In this document: piece after piece, positions 24,137 to 33,817 of the stretch | How positions within the stretch are numbered: position 1 is the first letter of the stretch | Layout of the letters: each line of letters begins with the position of its first letter | Source of the DNA: Actinomycetota bacterium | Lineage (GTDB): Bacteria; Actinomycetota; Acidimicrobiia; Acidimicrobiales; RAAP-2 | NCBI GenBank assembly: GCA_021324045.1 | Contig: JAJPJV010000034.1 | Location: forward strand, 104,153-168,152 | Reading direction: 5' to 3' | Length of the DNA: 64,000 nt | Position numbers and translations under genes: made by a program | Notes under the pieces: generated by a model | What the model was told of the DNA's origin: nothing | The model's input: the letters and a program-made list of their open reading frames with translations, nothing else | Databases searched by the model: none

Positions 24137-26191
24137 ATGATGCTGGGGTCGGCACATGTCTCCCAACACGACGTGCAAGTCGAGTCGTTGGCGGATTCAC
24201 CCTATGTGCCGGTTGCAGTCACGTCACGCTACGAACCGCCGCGAGCCGGAATCGACCCCGATCGCTCCAAGTCATGGCTGCGTCGCGCGCTCCCGCTCCT
24301 GGTGGCCCACAAGCGGACCTTCATCACCTCTCTCGTCATGTCCTTCGTGGGTCTGGTCTTGCAGGTGCAGATTCCGAACCTATTGAACCGTGCGATCAAT
24401 AACTCGATTGTGGCCAGCATGGTTCCTTCAACAGCGGCACGCGCCGTGCCGCTGAGCCACTATGTCTGGTGGGTCGTCGGGCTCGCGGTGGTGGGGGGGT
24501 TCGCTGGTTTCATCTCGCGGCTGTTGCTCTTCAAGACCGCCTACAACATCGAATACGACCTTCGGAACATCATCTACGAGCACCTCTCGCGCCTTTCGTT
24601 CCCCTTCTACGACACCGTCCAGACCGGACAACTCATCTCGCGGGCGAATTCGGACATCCGCTCCGTGAACATGTACATGGCCTTTGCGCCGTCGGTCCTG
24701 GTGCAATGCAGCATTGCCCTCGTCGCTTTCGGTTTCATGCTCTCGATCAACGTTCCGTTGGCGATCGTTGCCATGGCAACCATGCCCCTCGTGTACTTCG
24801 GTGGCGTGCGGATGCGCAGAGCGATCTTCCCGGTCTCCTGGCTCATCCAGTCGCGCCTGGCCGACGTCGCCACCATCGTCGACGAGAACGTCAATGGCGT
24901 GCGCGTCGTGCGCTCCTTTGCTGCCGAGCGCCAGCAGCTCAACCTCCTCGCTCGTGCGGCGGCGCGGCTGAGGTGGAGCTACGTGAAGGATGCTGACATC
25001 CGGGCGGCATGGACACCGGTCGTCCAGGGCCTCCCGCAGCTCGGCATGGTCCTCGTGCTGGTGTTCGGCGGCTACCTCGTCATCCAGCACCATCTTGGGA
25101 TCGGAGCGATCCTCGCCTTCAGCGCGTACCTGCTTATGCTCCAGGTGCCCTTCATGATGCTCGGAATGATCGTCATGATGGGGCAGCGGGCGAAGGCGTC
25201 GGCTGGACGGATCTACGAGATCCTCGACCAGCCGCCGACGATCGTCGACCGCCCGGGCGCCATTGACCTCGAGAACTGCCGAGGCGACGTCCGCTTCGAG
25301 TCGGTCAGCTTCTCCTACGAGATGCCGGCGCTGGGAACGATCCCTTCGACCGCGTCCTCGCCATCTGCGAAGCGACCCTCGACCACCGCACCCGCCAAAA
25401 CCCGAGTCCTCGATGGCTTCGACCTCCACATCCGCCCCGGGGAAACGGTGGCACTCGTCGGCCGCACCGGATCGGGCAAGTCGACCGCAGCGCGTCTACT
25501 CCCGCGTTTTTACGACGTCGATGAGGGTGCGGTGCGAATCGACGGGCATGATGTGCGAGACCTCACCCTGGCGAGCCTCCGGGCACACGTGGGCATCGTC
25601 CTCGACGAGCCCTTCTTGTTCTCAGCCTCCATCCGGGACAACATCGCCTACGGGCGCCCCCATGCCGACATCGCCGAGGTGCGGGCTGCGGCGATCGCGG
25701 CAGCCGCGGATGGGTTCATCCGTGAGCTCCCTCAAGGGTATGACACAGTCGTCGGCGAACGCGGCTACACCCTCTCCGGCGGGCAGCGCCAACGGATTGC
25801 CCTGGCCCGTACCCTGCTCATGAACCCACCGATCCTCGTCCTCGACGACGCGACCAGTGCAATCGACGTGCAGGTCGAGCAAGAGATCCACGCTGCGCTC
25901 GCCACGCTGATGGCAGGACGAACGACCCTCATCATCGCGCACCGGCTCTCCACGATCGCCCTGGCCGAACGCGTGGTGTTGGTCGATCGCGGCCGCGTCG
26001 TCGCGCAGGGAACTCATGAGGAGCTCTTGGCAACGACCCCCCTGTACGCCGAGGTCCTCGCGCAGGGGGCCGAACGCGACGCCGAGGCCCACGACCGTGG
26101 CATCGCCCTCGACAGAGGATGGGCGGCGCGTGCGACCCCGATCGACGTCAACCCGCAGATCGACCTGGGCGAGTCCCGGGGGGTGCTCTGA
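24137..26191 (+). CDS. ABC exporter half-transporter, subunit 1 (degenerate catalytic site)
   Basis: A 684-residue fusion of a six-helix ABC exporter membrane domain (about residues 45-350) and an ATPase domain. Walker A GRTGSGKST is at about residue 441, signature LSGGQRQR at about 546 and Walker B ILVLDDATSAID at about 569. The residue after the Walker B Asp is Asp instead of the catalytic Glu, so this site is degenerate. The linker SVSFSYEMPALG is followed by a Pro/Ser/Thr-rich insert before the Walker A. The stop overlaps the start of the second half-transporter by one base (TGATG). This is the pattern of heterodimeric multidrug exporters such as BmrCD or TM287/288. Confidence 0.93.
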   Translation: MMLGSAHVSQHDVQVESLADSPYVPVAVTSRYEPPRAGIDPDRSKSWLRRALPLLVAHKRTFITSLVMSFVGLVLQVQIPNLLNRAINNSIVASMVPSTAARAVPLSHYVWWVVGLAVVGGFAGFISRLLLFKTAYNIEYDLRNIIYEHLSRLSFPFYDTVQTGQLISRANSDIRSVNMYMAFAPSVLVQCSIALVAFGFMLSINVPLAIVAMATMPLVYFGGVRMRRAIFPVSWLIQSRLADVATIVDENVNGVRVVRSFAAERQQLNLLARAAARLRWSYVKDADIRAAWTPVVQGLPQLGMVLVLVFGGYLVIQHHLGIGAILAFSAYLLMLQVPFMMLGMIVMMGQRAKASAGRIYEILDQPPTIVDRPGAIDLENCRGDVRFESVSFSYEMPALGTIPSTASSPSAKRPSTTAPAKTRVLDGFDLHIRPGETVALVGRTGSGKSTAARLLPRFYDVDEGAVRIDGHDVRDLTLASLRAHVGIVLDEPFLFSASIRDNIAYGRPHADIAEVRAAAIAAAADGFIRELPQGYDTVVGERGYTLSGGQRQRIALARTLLMNPPILVLDDATSAIDVQVEQEIHAALATLMAGRTTLIIAHRLSTIALAERVVLVDRGRVVAQGTHEELLATTPLYAEVLAQGAERDAEAHDRGIALDRGWAARATPIDVNPQIDLGESRGVL

Positions 26192-28110
26192 TGGCCTGGG
26201 GCGGGGGAGGGTTCGGCGGCGGGGGAGCGATCGGCCCACCAGGCCGACCCGTCAATGGGCTGCCCTTCGGGGGCATCCCCAGCGAGCTCCAGGAAGGCGT
26301 CAACCGACTCCTCGCGACCGAGCCCGACCACGGCCCGATCGCCGCCGAGTTCAGCCAGCGGCCCACCCCGGAGGAGCGCACCAAGCTGAGCTTGTGGACC
26401 CTTTTGACCGAGTACCCCTGGCTCCTCGTCGCTGCAACCCTCTTCGTGATCACCGTCGCGGTCGCCCAGCAAGCCGGCCCCACGTTGACCGGCATCGCCA
26501 TCAATCATGGGATGGCACCCGGACACCGGAGCATGATGGTCGTCGGCGTCGTCGCCGCCATTTACCTACTCACGACGATCCTCGCCGCCCTCGGTCAGCG
26601 CGGACAAGCGAAGACCACCGGTCGGCTGGCTGCCTCGGTGATGAACGACCTGCGAGTTCGCGTCTTCCTACACCTCCAGCGCCTGTCGCTGGATTTCTAC
26701 ACCGACGAGAAGGCCGGCGTGATCATGAGCCGCATGACTGCCGACATCGAGAACCTTCAGCAACTCCTCCAGGACGGCTTGGCACAACTCGTGCTGCAAG
26801 CACTCACGATGACGGTGATCACCGTTGTGCTCTTCGTCCTCGACGTCCGCCTAGCCTTGATCACCGTCTTTTTGATCATCCCGATCACGACGGTTTTGAC
26901 CCTTTGGTTCCGTCGCCAATCCGAACGCGGCTACCTGCGGGTCCGTGACGGGATTGCCAGCGTCTTGGCTGATCTCTCCGAGAGCCTGCATGGCGTGCGG
27001 ATCGTGACGGCCCACAACCGGCAGCGTCACAACATCGTCCATCATCGCAATGTCGTCGGTGACTACCGCGCGGCAAACAACTTCACCGCCCAGATCGCCG
27101 CCGTGTACGGCCCGGGAACCCAGATGATCGGCTGGCTCGGCCAGGCTGCCCTCCTGGCCATCGGCGGCGAGATGGTGCTCCACCACAGCCTGACGATCGG
27201 TGCGCTCATCTCCTTCTTCCTCTATCTGAACCGGTTCTTCCAACCGATCCAGCTCCTCGCCCAGCAGTACAACTCGCTCCAGCAGGGCCAGTCCTCGATC
27301 GTCAAGCTCCGTGGGCTCCTGGAAACCGAGCCCACGGTGCAGGAAGCTCCCGACGCGCGCGAGCTACCTGCGATCAACGGCGAGATCGTCTTCGAACACG
27401 TCAGCTTCGGTTATCAACCGGGCACCGTCGTCCTCGAGGACATCGACCTGCGAATCGCACCCGGTGAGACCGTTGCCTTCGTGGGCCCGACGGGAGCGGG
27501 GAAGTCCACCCTTGCCAAGCTCATCGCGCGCTTCTACGACCCTTCCTCTGGGAGGATCCTCATCGACGGTCACGACCTGAGGGACGTCACCATCGAGTCG
27601 TTGCGGCGACAGCTCGGGGTGGTCCCCCAAGAGCCGTTTCTCTTCGCGGGAACGATTCGCGACAATGTCGCCTTCGCTCGCCCGCAGGCGAGCGACGAGG
27701 AGGTCTGGGAGGCGCTCCGAACGGTTGGGCTCGTCGAGGTGATCGAACGCCTGCCCAACGGCATCCACACCACGGTCCACGAACGTGGGCAGTCGCTTTC
27801 CTCAGGGGAACGCCAGCTCGTCGCCCTTGCCCGGGCGTTCCTTGCCCGCCCACGAGTGCTCGTGCTCGACGAGGCGACTTCCAATCTCGATCTGCAGTCC
27901 GAGACCAAGATCGAGGCCGCCCTCGACGTGCTCCTCGAGAACCGAACCGCTGTGTTGATCGCGCACCGCTTGTCGACCGCGATGCGAGCCGATCGCATCG
28001 TTGTCGTCGACGGAGGCAGGGTCGTCGAGGTCGGCACCCCGTTCGACCTCATGGAGCGCAAGGGGCGCTTCGCAGAGATGTACGCCACCTGGATGAGCCA
28101 CGTGGGCTGA
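26191..28110 (+). CDS. ABC exporter half-transporter, subunit 2 (catalytic Glu)
   Basis: A 639-residue half-transporter and partner of the preceding gene. The N-terminal 25 residues are Gly-rich (AWGGGGFGGGGAIG). Six membrane helices lie at about residues 70-370, followed by the ATPase domain: Walker A GPTGAGKST at about 432, signature LSSGERQL at about 536 and Walker B VLVLDEATSNLD at about 560 with the catalytic Glu. The signature LSSGE departs from LSGGQ. The first subunit supplies the degenerate Walker B, so the pair makes one consensus and one degenerate ATP site, as in known heterodimeric exporters. The MarR gene upstream suggests drug-responsive efflux. Confidence 0.93.
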   Translation: MAWGGGGFGGGGAIGPPGRPVNGLPFGGIPSELQEGVNRLLATEPDHGPIAAEFSQRPTPEERTKLSLWTLLTEYPWLLVAATLFVITVAVAQQAGPTLTGIAINHGMAPGHRSMMVVGVVAAIYLLTTILAALGQRGQAKTTGRLAASVMNDLRVRVFLHLQRLSLDFYTDEKAGVIMSRMTADIENLQQLLQDGLAQLVLQALTMTVITVVLFVLDVRLALITVFLIIPITTVLTLWFRRQSERGYLRVRDGIASVLADLSESLHGVRIVTAHNRQRHNIVHHRNVVGDYRAANNFTAQIAAVYGPGTQMIGWLGQAALLAIGGEMVLHHSLTIGALISFFLYLNRFFQPIQLLAQQYNSLQQGQSSIVKLRGLLETEPTVQEAPDARELPAINGEIVFEHVSFGYQPGTVVLEDIDLRIAPGETVAFVGPTGAGKSTLAKLIARFYDPSSGRILIDGHDLRDVTIESLRRQLGVVPQEPFLFAGTIRDNVAFARPQASDEEVWEALRTVGLVEVIERLPNGIHTTVHERGQSLSSGERQLVALARAFLARPRVLVLDEATSNLDLQSETKIEAALDVLLENRTAVLIAHRLSTAMRADRIVVVDGGRVVEVGTPFDLMERKGRFAEMYATWMSHVG

Positions 28111-28294
28111 TGAGCTCCCGGCGGGACTGATGCGCAGGCGACCCGATCTGGGGTCACACCATTGGTCCTGGTCGGACGCTCCCGCACCGGTAGCCCTGAG
28201 GTCCTTCGTCGAAGGGGAGGGCCGTCGGAGTTGAGTCGGTGCGTGGGGTTGCTCGTACACTTGGGGGGCGATCTGGCGGAGGAGCGGCGAGGGG

Positions 28295-29119
28295 TTGGTG
28301 GGTAGGGCACGGCGATGGCCCGTGGTGGGCAACCAGCGGCCGATCCAGTTCTGGCGTGAACTGGTGTACGTCGCCGGCTTCTACGGCGTCTACACGTTGA
28401 TCCGGGACTCCATTGGCTCGAACCCCGTACGCGCCAGAGTCGACGCGCTCGCCGAGATCGGCGTCGAGAAGTGGCTGGGCATCTACCGAGAAGAAGCGAT
28501 CCAGCGTGCTGCACTGCATCATGAAGGGTGGATCTCCGCAGCCAACGCCTTTTACGGCATCGCGCACTTCATCGTGCCGATCGCCGTCTTGGTCTGGACC
28601 TTCTTCCGATTCCGTGATCGCTATCGCGGCATGAGGAATGCACTGGGCTGGATCACCGCGATCGCCTTGGTCGTCTACGCGTGCTTCCCGGTCATGCCGC
28701 CTCGGCTCTTGCCAGCGTCCTACGGCTTCGTCGACACCATCCGCAAGATCGGCGGTTTGCCCCATTCCGTGCGGTTCCTCATGAAAGAAGGTGGCAACGC
28801 CTATGCCGCGATGCCCAGCCTGCATGTCGCCTGGGCCATCTGGGCCGCAGTCGTCGTGGCGTTGCTCGCACGAAACATCGTGGTGCGCACGCTTGCCTGG
28901 GCATTCCCGGTGTCGACGACCCTCGTCGTCTTGGTCACCGCGAACCACTTCTTCCTCGACATCCTTGCCGGGGTGGCCGTGGCGTGGCTGGGGTTCGCCT
29001 TCGCGCTACTCCAGCAACTCCACGGCGTGCGCCACGAGATGAACGCGCTCTCGCCAGTGGCCGTCGAGGCGGAACCCGCGGCCGAATCGATCGAACGCGG
29101 TGGCCTCCGCGAGCGCTGA
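28295..29119 (+). CDS. PAP2-superfamily membrane phosphatase/phosphotransferase
   Basis: A 274-residue polytopic membrane protein with the three PAP2 signature blocks: FPVMPPRLLP, AMPSLHVAWA (Ser-x-His) and TANHFFLDILAGVAVA (catalytic His and Asp). The N-terminal half has the WLGIYREEAIQ / AANAFYGIAHFIVPIAVLVW pattern seen in the actinobacterial subgroup related to inositolphosphorylceramide or phospholipid head-group phosphotransferases. The start is uncertain: TTG 28295 or GTG 28298, both downstream of GGAGGAG at 28278-28284. The downstream membrane protein gene overlaps it by 20 bases, so the two likely act together in envelope lipid or glycan metabolism. The substrate is unknown. Confidence 0.85.
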   Translation: MVGRARRWPVVGNQRPIQFWRELVYVAGFYGVYTLIRDSIGSNPVRARVDALAEIGVEKWLGIYREEAIQRAALHHEGWISAANAFYGIAHFIVPIAVLVWTFFRFRDRYRGMRNALGWITAIALVVYACFPVMPPRLLPASYGFVDTIRKIGGLPHSVRFLMKEGGNAYAAMPSLHVAWAIWAAVVVALLARNIVVRTLAWAFPVSTTLVVLVTANHFFLDILAGVAVAWLGFAFALLQQLHGVRHEMNALSPVAVEAEPAAESIERGGLRER

Positions 29120-30878
29120 GACGACGTCAGCGGGCATCCGTCGCCAGCAAGCCGAGTCCCTCGAAGGGACCCTGGCGAGCCGCCAGGCCAGAGGCGCTGG
29201 ATCCGCTCACCTCCAGGGGTTGCGCAACGATGCCGTGGCGGCGCTGGCCGCAGCGGCCATCGCGAGCCTGCTGGTGGTCTTCGTCCACCCAGGTCCCGAT
29301 ACCCCAGCCCACGTGTACCGGCTCGCCCTCTTTCGACAAGACGGCCTCAGCCTGTGGACGACCCAGTGGTACGACGGGATGTACGCCTTCGTGAACTACA
29401 GCGTTCTCTACTATCCACTCGCAGCGCTGACCGGCATCAGTCGGCTGGCGGTGATCAGCGTCGCGGTGGGCACCGCCGCCGGAAGCAATGTCCTTCGGCG
29501 AGGCTGGGGCCCAAGGGCCGTGCCGGCCACCGTCGCCTTGGCAGTGACCTGGCCCTTCATCGTGCTCAGCTCCGAGTATCCCTTCATCCTTGCCTCGGCC
29601 TTCGCCGCGCTCGCCTTGGTGGCGTTCGCGCACGCCACCGACGGGACGCTCGATCGCTCCCTCGGTGATCGGCGGTCCCGTTGGCGCAAGGGCCTCGCCC
29701 TCACGGCGTTCCTCCTCATGGCCCTGTGCTCCCTGGCGGCGAGCGCGCTGGCCTTTCTTGCCCTCGCCGCTGCGGTCGTCGTGACGATTGTCCGTAGGCG
29801 CAGCTGGCGCCGCGACTGGCTGGTCCTGGCGGTGGTACTCGTCCTCGGCGGGGCAGAGGCCCTGACGATGCGGATGTTCTCGAGCGCGGGATTGTACCCC
29901 TTCCCGCTCTCGAACTTCGCCGAGGTGACGGGTTTTGGCATCCTGTGCCTCGTTCTGTGCCGCGGGGTCCGCGAGCTCCGGCTGCTGGCGGACGCTGCCA
30001 TCGCGTTGCTCGTGGTCACGTTCGTGGTGTTCGTCGTTCCCTCACCGGTCGGCGCCAACCTCTCGCGCATCCGCTTCGCTGCCATCGTGGCCGTCGTGCT
30101 CATCGCGACGGTTCGCCACTGGCGACCCAGGGCGCTCTGTGCAGCCGGTCTGGCCGCGACGGTCGTGTGGGTCGCCTCACCGACCGTCGATAACTTCACC
30201 CGGCCATTCGACGAAGCGAGCTCGGCATTCTGGCAGCCGGCGATCACCTTCGTGCACCACCACAGTGCGCCGGACTACCGAGTCGAGGTCGTCGACACCG
30301 TCGAGCACTGGGGCTCCTACTACTTCCCGCTTGCCGGGATTCCTCTCGTGCGCGGATGGTTCCGCCAGGCAGACTTCCCGACGAACGACTTGCTGTACGC
30401 CGATGGACCACTGCACCCCGCGTCATACCGCCAATGGCTGCGGAGCCAGGGAGTCGACTACGTCGTGTTGCCCAACGCACCCCTTGATCCCAGTGCTCGC
30501 TCAGAGGCACGCCTGTTGCACAGCGGTCGCTCGGGGCTCGTCCCCGTCCTCTCGGCACCCAACGAGACCGTCTACGCCCTTCCGCACCCCGAGCCGATCG
30601 TGACCGGTCCGAAGCCCGCACGGGTACTGCGCGCGGGCGTCGAGGCCATCGTCATCCGCTTCCGCGCGCCAGGACAGTACCGGATCGCCGAGCGATGGTC
30701 ACCGTACTGGCATCCCTCCAGCGGCTGCGTCGGGCCCACCCGCGACGGGATGCTTCAGCTGAACCTCCCGCACCCCGGCGTCGTCCGCCTCACCATGGAA
30801 CTCCGCTTCTCCGCGATGGCAGACGCGCTCATCAACCCCGACGCTTCCAGCTCGGCTTCGGGCTCCTGCAACGCGTGA
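29100..30878 (+). CDS. Large polytopic membrane protein, possible GT-C-type glycosyltransferase
   Basis: A 592-residue protein with about ten hydrophobic segments in its first 370 residues and a soluble C-terminal domain of about 200 residues. After the first helix comes an extracytoplasmic loop with conserved-looking acidic and aromatic residues (HPGPDTPAHVYRLALFRQDG, WTTQWYDGMYAFVNYS). That layout resembles lipid-phosphate-sugar-dependent GT-C enzymes, but I see no family-defining motif, so this is inference. The C-terminal part has GVDYVVLPNAPLD and VRFRAPGQYRIAERWSPYW, resembling tails of such proteins. The GTG start at 29100 overlaps the PAP2 gene by 20 bases. Confidence 0.72.
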   Translation: MASASAETTSAGIRRQQAESLEGTLASRQARGAGSAHLQGLRNDAVAALAAAAIASLLVVFVHPGPDTPAHVYRLALFRQDGLSLWTTQWYDGMYAFVNYSVLYYPLAALTGISRLAVISVAVGTAAGSNVLRRGWGPRAVPATVALAVTWPFIVLSSEYPFILASAFAALALVAFAHATDGTLDRSLGDRRSRWRKGLALTAFLLMALCSLAASALAFLALAAAVVVTIVRRRSWRRDWLVLAVVLVLGGAEALTMRMFSSAGLYPFPLSNFAEVTGFGILCLVLCRGVRELRLLADAAIALLVVTFVVFVVPSPVGANLSRIRFAAIVAVVLIATVRHWRPRALCAAGLAATVVWVASPTVDNFTRPFDEASSAFWQPAITFVHHHSAPDYRVEVVDTVEHWGSYYFPLAGIPLVRGWFRQADFPTNDLLYADGPLHPASYRQWLRSQGVDYVVLPNAPLDPSARSEARLLHSGRSGLVPVLSAPNETVYALPHPEPIVTGPKPARVLRAGVEAIVIRFRAPGQYRIAERWSPYWHPSSGCVGPTRDGMLQLNLPHPGVVRLTMELRFSAMADALINPDASSSASGSCNA

Positions 30879-30939
30879 GACCCAGCCCAGCGCCCGAGCG
30901 TCGAGGAGCGGAACCAGCCGCGAAGGGGTCGCCAAGGCT

Positions 30940-32397
30940 TCAGTCGAGCAACGAGCCCTCAGGCGGCAACCAACGCGGGCGCTCGGCGACGTGGACCTCA
31001 TAGCCACCCCACCAGGCATCGGCGCCCGGCACCGCGGGGAGCCCTTCTTTGTCACGGACGCAGAGGGCCTCCTTGACGAGAACCTTGAGCTGCCGAAGCT
31101 CCCTCAGGCGTGCACGCTGATCGCCAGGAGCGCGCCAGAGCTGCTCTTCGACGTACCATGCCCGGGCGCGCGCGGTAACCAAGGTCTCGGTCGCTCGGAC
31201 GAGGGCCGCGCGTCGGGCTTCGTCGAGTGCTGTGAGGACGTCTGCGGCGCGGAGCCACCCGTAGTCCATGTCGATCGCTATGAGCCCCGGCGCGACCTCG
31301 AAGGGGCCGACGATGTCGGTGACGGGATCCACGATCGTCAACTGCGTGGAGGGTGGGAGCGGGTATCGAAGGTTCGCCACCTGGCGATCGGCGAACGCGA
31401 TGCCGCCCAGGGTCCGCAGGAAGACCTCGACCAAGCTCGCCTTGGTGAAGTCGTGGGTGCTCGGCGCCTGGGCAAGCGGCACGGCGAGCACGGCGATGAT
31501 CTCCTCGGCCCCGAGGCGGGCGGCAGCCTTGACCGGGACGTTGTGCAGAACCCCGCCGTCGCTGTAGACGTCGTCGCCCAAGGCTCTGGGTGGGAACACG
31601 ATCGGGACGCTGGCCGACGCGAGGACCCCTTCGACGAGATCGACCTTGCCACAGCTCCCGGCCACTGGGGTGATGGCATCGCTCTCCACGATCGTGCCGT
31701 CCTGAGTGACGTAGCGGAGCACGCCTGCACCGAGGGCGGTCACCGCGAGGCGGAGCTCGAGGCCCGGACGAGCAACCCGCAGCGGATCGATCGGCAACAG
31801 GCCGTTGGGACCTCCGTGGCGGAGCGCGACGCCCAGTGGCTCGAGGGTGAGGATCGAGCTGCGATCCCGGCGGAGTCCACGCAGCACCCACGGGATGCGC
31901 GGCAGGACCCGGGCGATCTCCACAGCCAGGCCGACGGCGCCACGGAGTCCCCTGCGGCCGAATCCCGCCTCGAGGGAGCCGGCGGCACGCGGCTCCGCAG
32001 CCTGAGCGCTCCTTGCAGCAGAGTCCGCCCTTGAGGGGCCGCCGTTGGCGGAGGCCAAGCTGTCGAGGCTTGGAACCGGTGGCCGCAGTGCTTCGGTGAG
32101 ATAGGTGTCGAGGAGGCGCCCGAAGTACGTGCCGGCAAGCGCCTCCGCCCACGGTTGTTTGGCGAAGAGCAGGCGCGTATGGGTGAGGGCGAGCAGGTTC
32201 CGACGGAGCTGGTTGGAGCACTCGATGAGCTCCTCGAGCGTACGGCCCTGCGCAAGGACGGCCGCGACCACCGCCCCCGCTGAGGTGGCCGTAATGATGT
32301 CGGGAACGAGCCCGCGCTCTTCGACGAGATAGCGGATCGCTCCGGCCTCGAAGGCACCCTTGGCGCCGCCGCCAGCGAGGACGAGCGCGGTTTTCAT
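30940..32397 (-). CDS. Patatin-like phospholipase family protein
   Basis: A 485-residue patatin-like hydrolase. The oxyanion-hole motif GGGAKG is at residues 8-13 and the nucleophile elbow at about residues 38-42 reads ATSAG. The catalytic Asp motif is in YSDGGVLHNVPV. The first Gly of the usual GxSxG elbow is Ala here, a variant also met in other patatin-like proteins; the catalytic Ser and Asp are kept. An insert of about 100 residues between the elbow and the Asp motif carries Arg/Pro-rich sequence. The C-terminal 150 residues are helical and hydrophilic. It likely acts on membrane lipids or acyl esters. It follows thiS on the same strand after 44 bases. Confidence 0.88.
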   Translation of the reverse strand: MKTALVLAGGGAKGAFEAGAIRYLVEERGLVPDIITATSAGAVVAAVLAQGRTLEELIECSNQLRRNLLALTHTRLLFAKQPWAEALAGTYFGRLLDTYLTEALRPPVPSLDSLASANGGPSRADSAARSAQAAEPRAAGSLEAGFGRRGLRGAVGLAVEIARVLPRIPWVLRGLRRDRSSILTLEPLGVALRHGGPNGLLPIDPLRVARPGLELRLAVTALGAGVLRYVTQDGTIVESDAITPVAGSCGKVDLVEGVLASASVPIVFPPRALGDDVYSDGGVLHNVPVKAAARLGAEEIIAVLAVPLAQAPSTHDFTKASLVEVFLRTLGGIAFADRQVANLRYPLPPSTQLTIVDPVTDIVGPFEVAPGLIAIDMDYGWLRAADVLTALDEARRAALVRATETLVTARARAWYVEEQLWRAPGDQRARLRELRQLKVLVKEALCVRDKEGLPAVPGADAWWGGYEVHVAERPRWLPPEGSLLD

Positions 32398-32441
32398 GCC
32401 CGAAGAACGCTTCTACGAAGGTCCACTACTCGCGTCGCCTC

Positions 32442-32663
32442 TCAGCCCCCTGCCGCTGCCGTCACGATCTCGACGGCAGCGCCGTTCGTGACCACATAAT
32501 CGCTCCATACCGATCGCGGGATCACCTCCTGGTTCACCGCCACCGCCACCCCGCGATCGCTCCCGCACCATCGCGCGACGAGCTCGCTCAGCGTCGTCCC
32601 CGCTGCCAGCGACACCGCCTCGCCGTTCAGCCGCACCTCGACCGTCTCGCTACTTCCCGTCAT
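32442..32663 (-). CDS. thiS: Sulfur carrier protein ThiS
   Basis: A 73-residue ubiquitin-fold sulfur carrier for thiazole synthesis. The sequence shows the beta-grasp pattern [20 protein letters not shown], then [35 protein letters not shown]. It ends in the Gly-Gly that is thiocarboxylated. The ATG at 32663 lies 8 bases after the thiO stop, so the two are co-transcribed. thiG is not in this window, although it usually follows thiS. Confidence 0.92.
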   Translation of the reverse strand: MTGSSETVEVRLNGEAVSLAAGTTLSELVARWCGSDRGVAVAVNQEVIPRSVWSDYVVTNGAAVEIVTAAAGG

Positions 32664-32671
32664 CGGCACGA

Positions 32672-33817
32672 TCACAGGCAACGGTCCGGAGAAAACGGCG
32701 CAAGCACGGGCGCGACGTCGGCGCCCGCCAGCAGCGCAACGACGCCGTCGGCAGTCACCGGGGCCAACAAGACCCCGTTTCGATAGTGGCCGGTGGCAAC
32801 AGCGAGGCGCTCGAGACTGGTCCATCCCACGAAGGGGGCGTTGTCCGGAGACCCCGGCCGCAGGCCCGTCGCACACTCCTCGAGCTCGAGCTCGTCAAGG
32901 CCAGGAACCGCTTGGCGGGCATCGTCGAGGAGCGCGTGGACCGCTCCGGCTTGGAGCCGCTCGTCACTCCCGCGCTCTTCGACGGTCGCGCCGACGACGA
33001 GCGAACCATCGAGGCGCGGCACCAGGTAGCACGATCGCCCATGGACGAGGGCGCGAACCGTGCGCTCGAGGAGCGGCTCAGCCGGGTCTCCTCGCAAACG
33101 CAGGATGTGGCCCTTGACCGGCCGCACGGGAGGGAGCACCTCCGGCGGAACGCCACCGATCGTCCTCGTGCGCCAACCCATCGCCAGCACGACCGCCCCT
33201 GCTGGCAGAAAACGATGGTCGCGCAGCTCGACGCCGTCGACCCCGCCGGTCGGCGTCCGACGCAGGGCAGAGGCCTCCTCGGACACCATTTCGACGCCGG
33301 AGCGCCGGCACGCCTCGATCAGCGCCGTCACCAGGCGCCGGTTGTCCACCTGATGATCGTCGGGGAACACCGCACCGCCTCTGATGCCCGGCGCGAGGGC
33401 CGGCACGAGCCGCCGGCACTCGCTGGCCGAGAGGGGATCGGCGCGCAGGCCCAGGGAGCGCTTGAACTCGAGCACGTCCTCGAGCGCCGTGCGGTCCGAA
33501 GCATCGATGGCCACCGCGACGGTGCCACAGGCGCGATAGCACACTTGGTCCTGGGCCGCTTCCTCGAGATCGGCGGCGAACGAGGGCCAGCGTGCCGCGG
33601 CCGCCAGGTGAAGCCGGGTGAGCGCCTCCTCGCCATAGGCTGCCTCTCCTGCGGGAGCGAGCATGCCCGCCGCCACCCATGCAGCGCCGCGGCCAGGGGC
33701 CGGGTCGACGACGCTGACGCGCATCCCCGCGCGCGCAGCGAGCCATGCGGCGGACAACCCAATGACACCCCCGCCGACGATGATCGCGTCGGGAACGCTG
33801 CCCAGTGGCGAGGTCAC
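32672..33817 (-). CDS. thiO: Glycine oxidase ThiO
   Basis: A 381-residue FAD-dependent amino-acid oxidase of the DAO family that converts glycine to the iminoacetate used in thiazole formation. The FAD-binding [20 protein letters not shown] is at the N-terminus, followed by [18 protein letters not shown], a ThiO signature. [21 protein letters not shown], the C-terminal [15 protein letters not shown] and the [16 protein letters not shown] block also match. It starts with GTG at 33817. It is divergent from gltB, and thiS follows directly. No TPP riboswitch is visible upstream. Confidence 0.93.
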   Translation of the reverse strand: MTSPLGSVPDAIIVGGGVIGLSAAWLAARAGMRVSVVDPAPGRGAAWVAAGMLAPAGEAAYGEEALTRLHLAAAARWPSFAADLEEAAQDQVCYRACGTVAVAIDASDRTALEDVLEFKRSLGLRADPLSASECRRLVPALAPGIRGGAVFPDDHQVDNRRLVTALIEACRRSGVEMVSEEASALRRTPTGGVDGVELRDHRFLPAGAVVLAMGWRTRTIGGVPPEVLPPVRPVKGHILRLRGDPAEPLLERTVRALVHGRSCYLVPRLDGSLVVGATVEERGSDERLQAGAVHALLDDARQAVPGLDELELEECATGLRPGSPDNAPFVGWTSLERLAVATGHYRNGVLLAPVTADGVVALLAGADVAPVLAPFSPDRCL

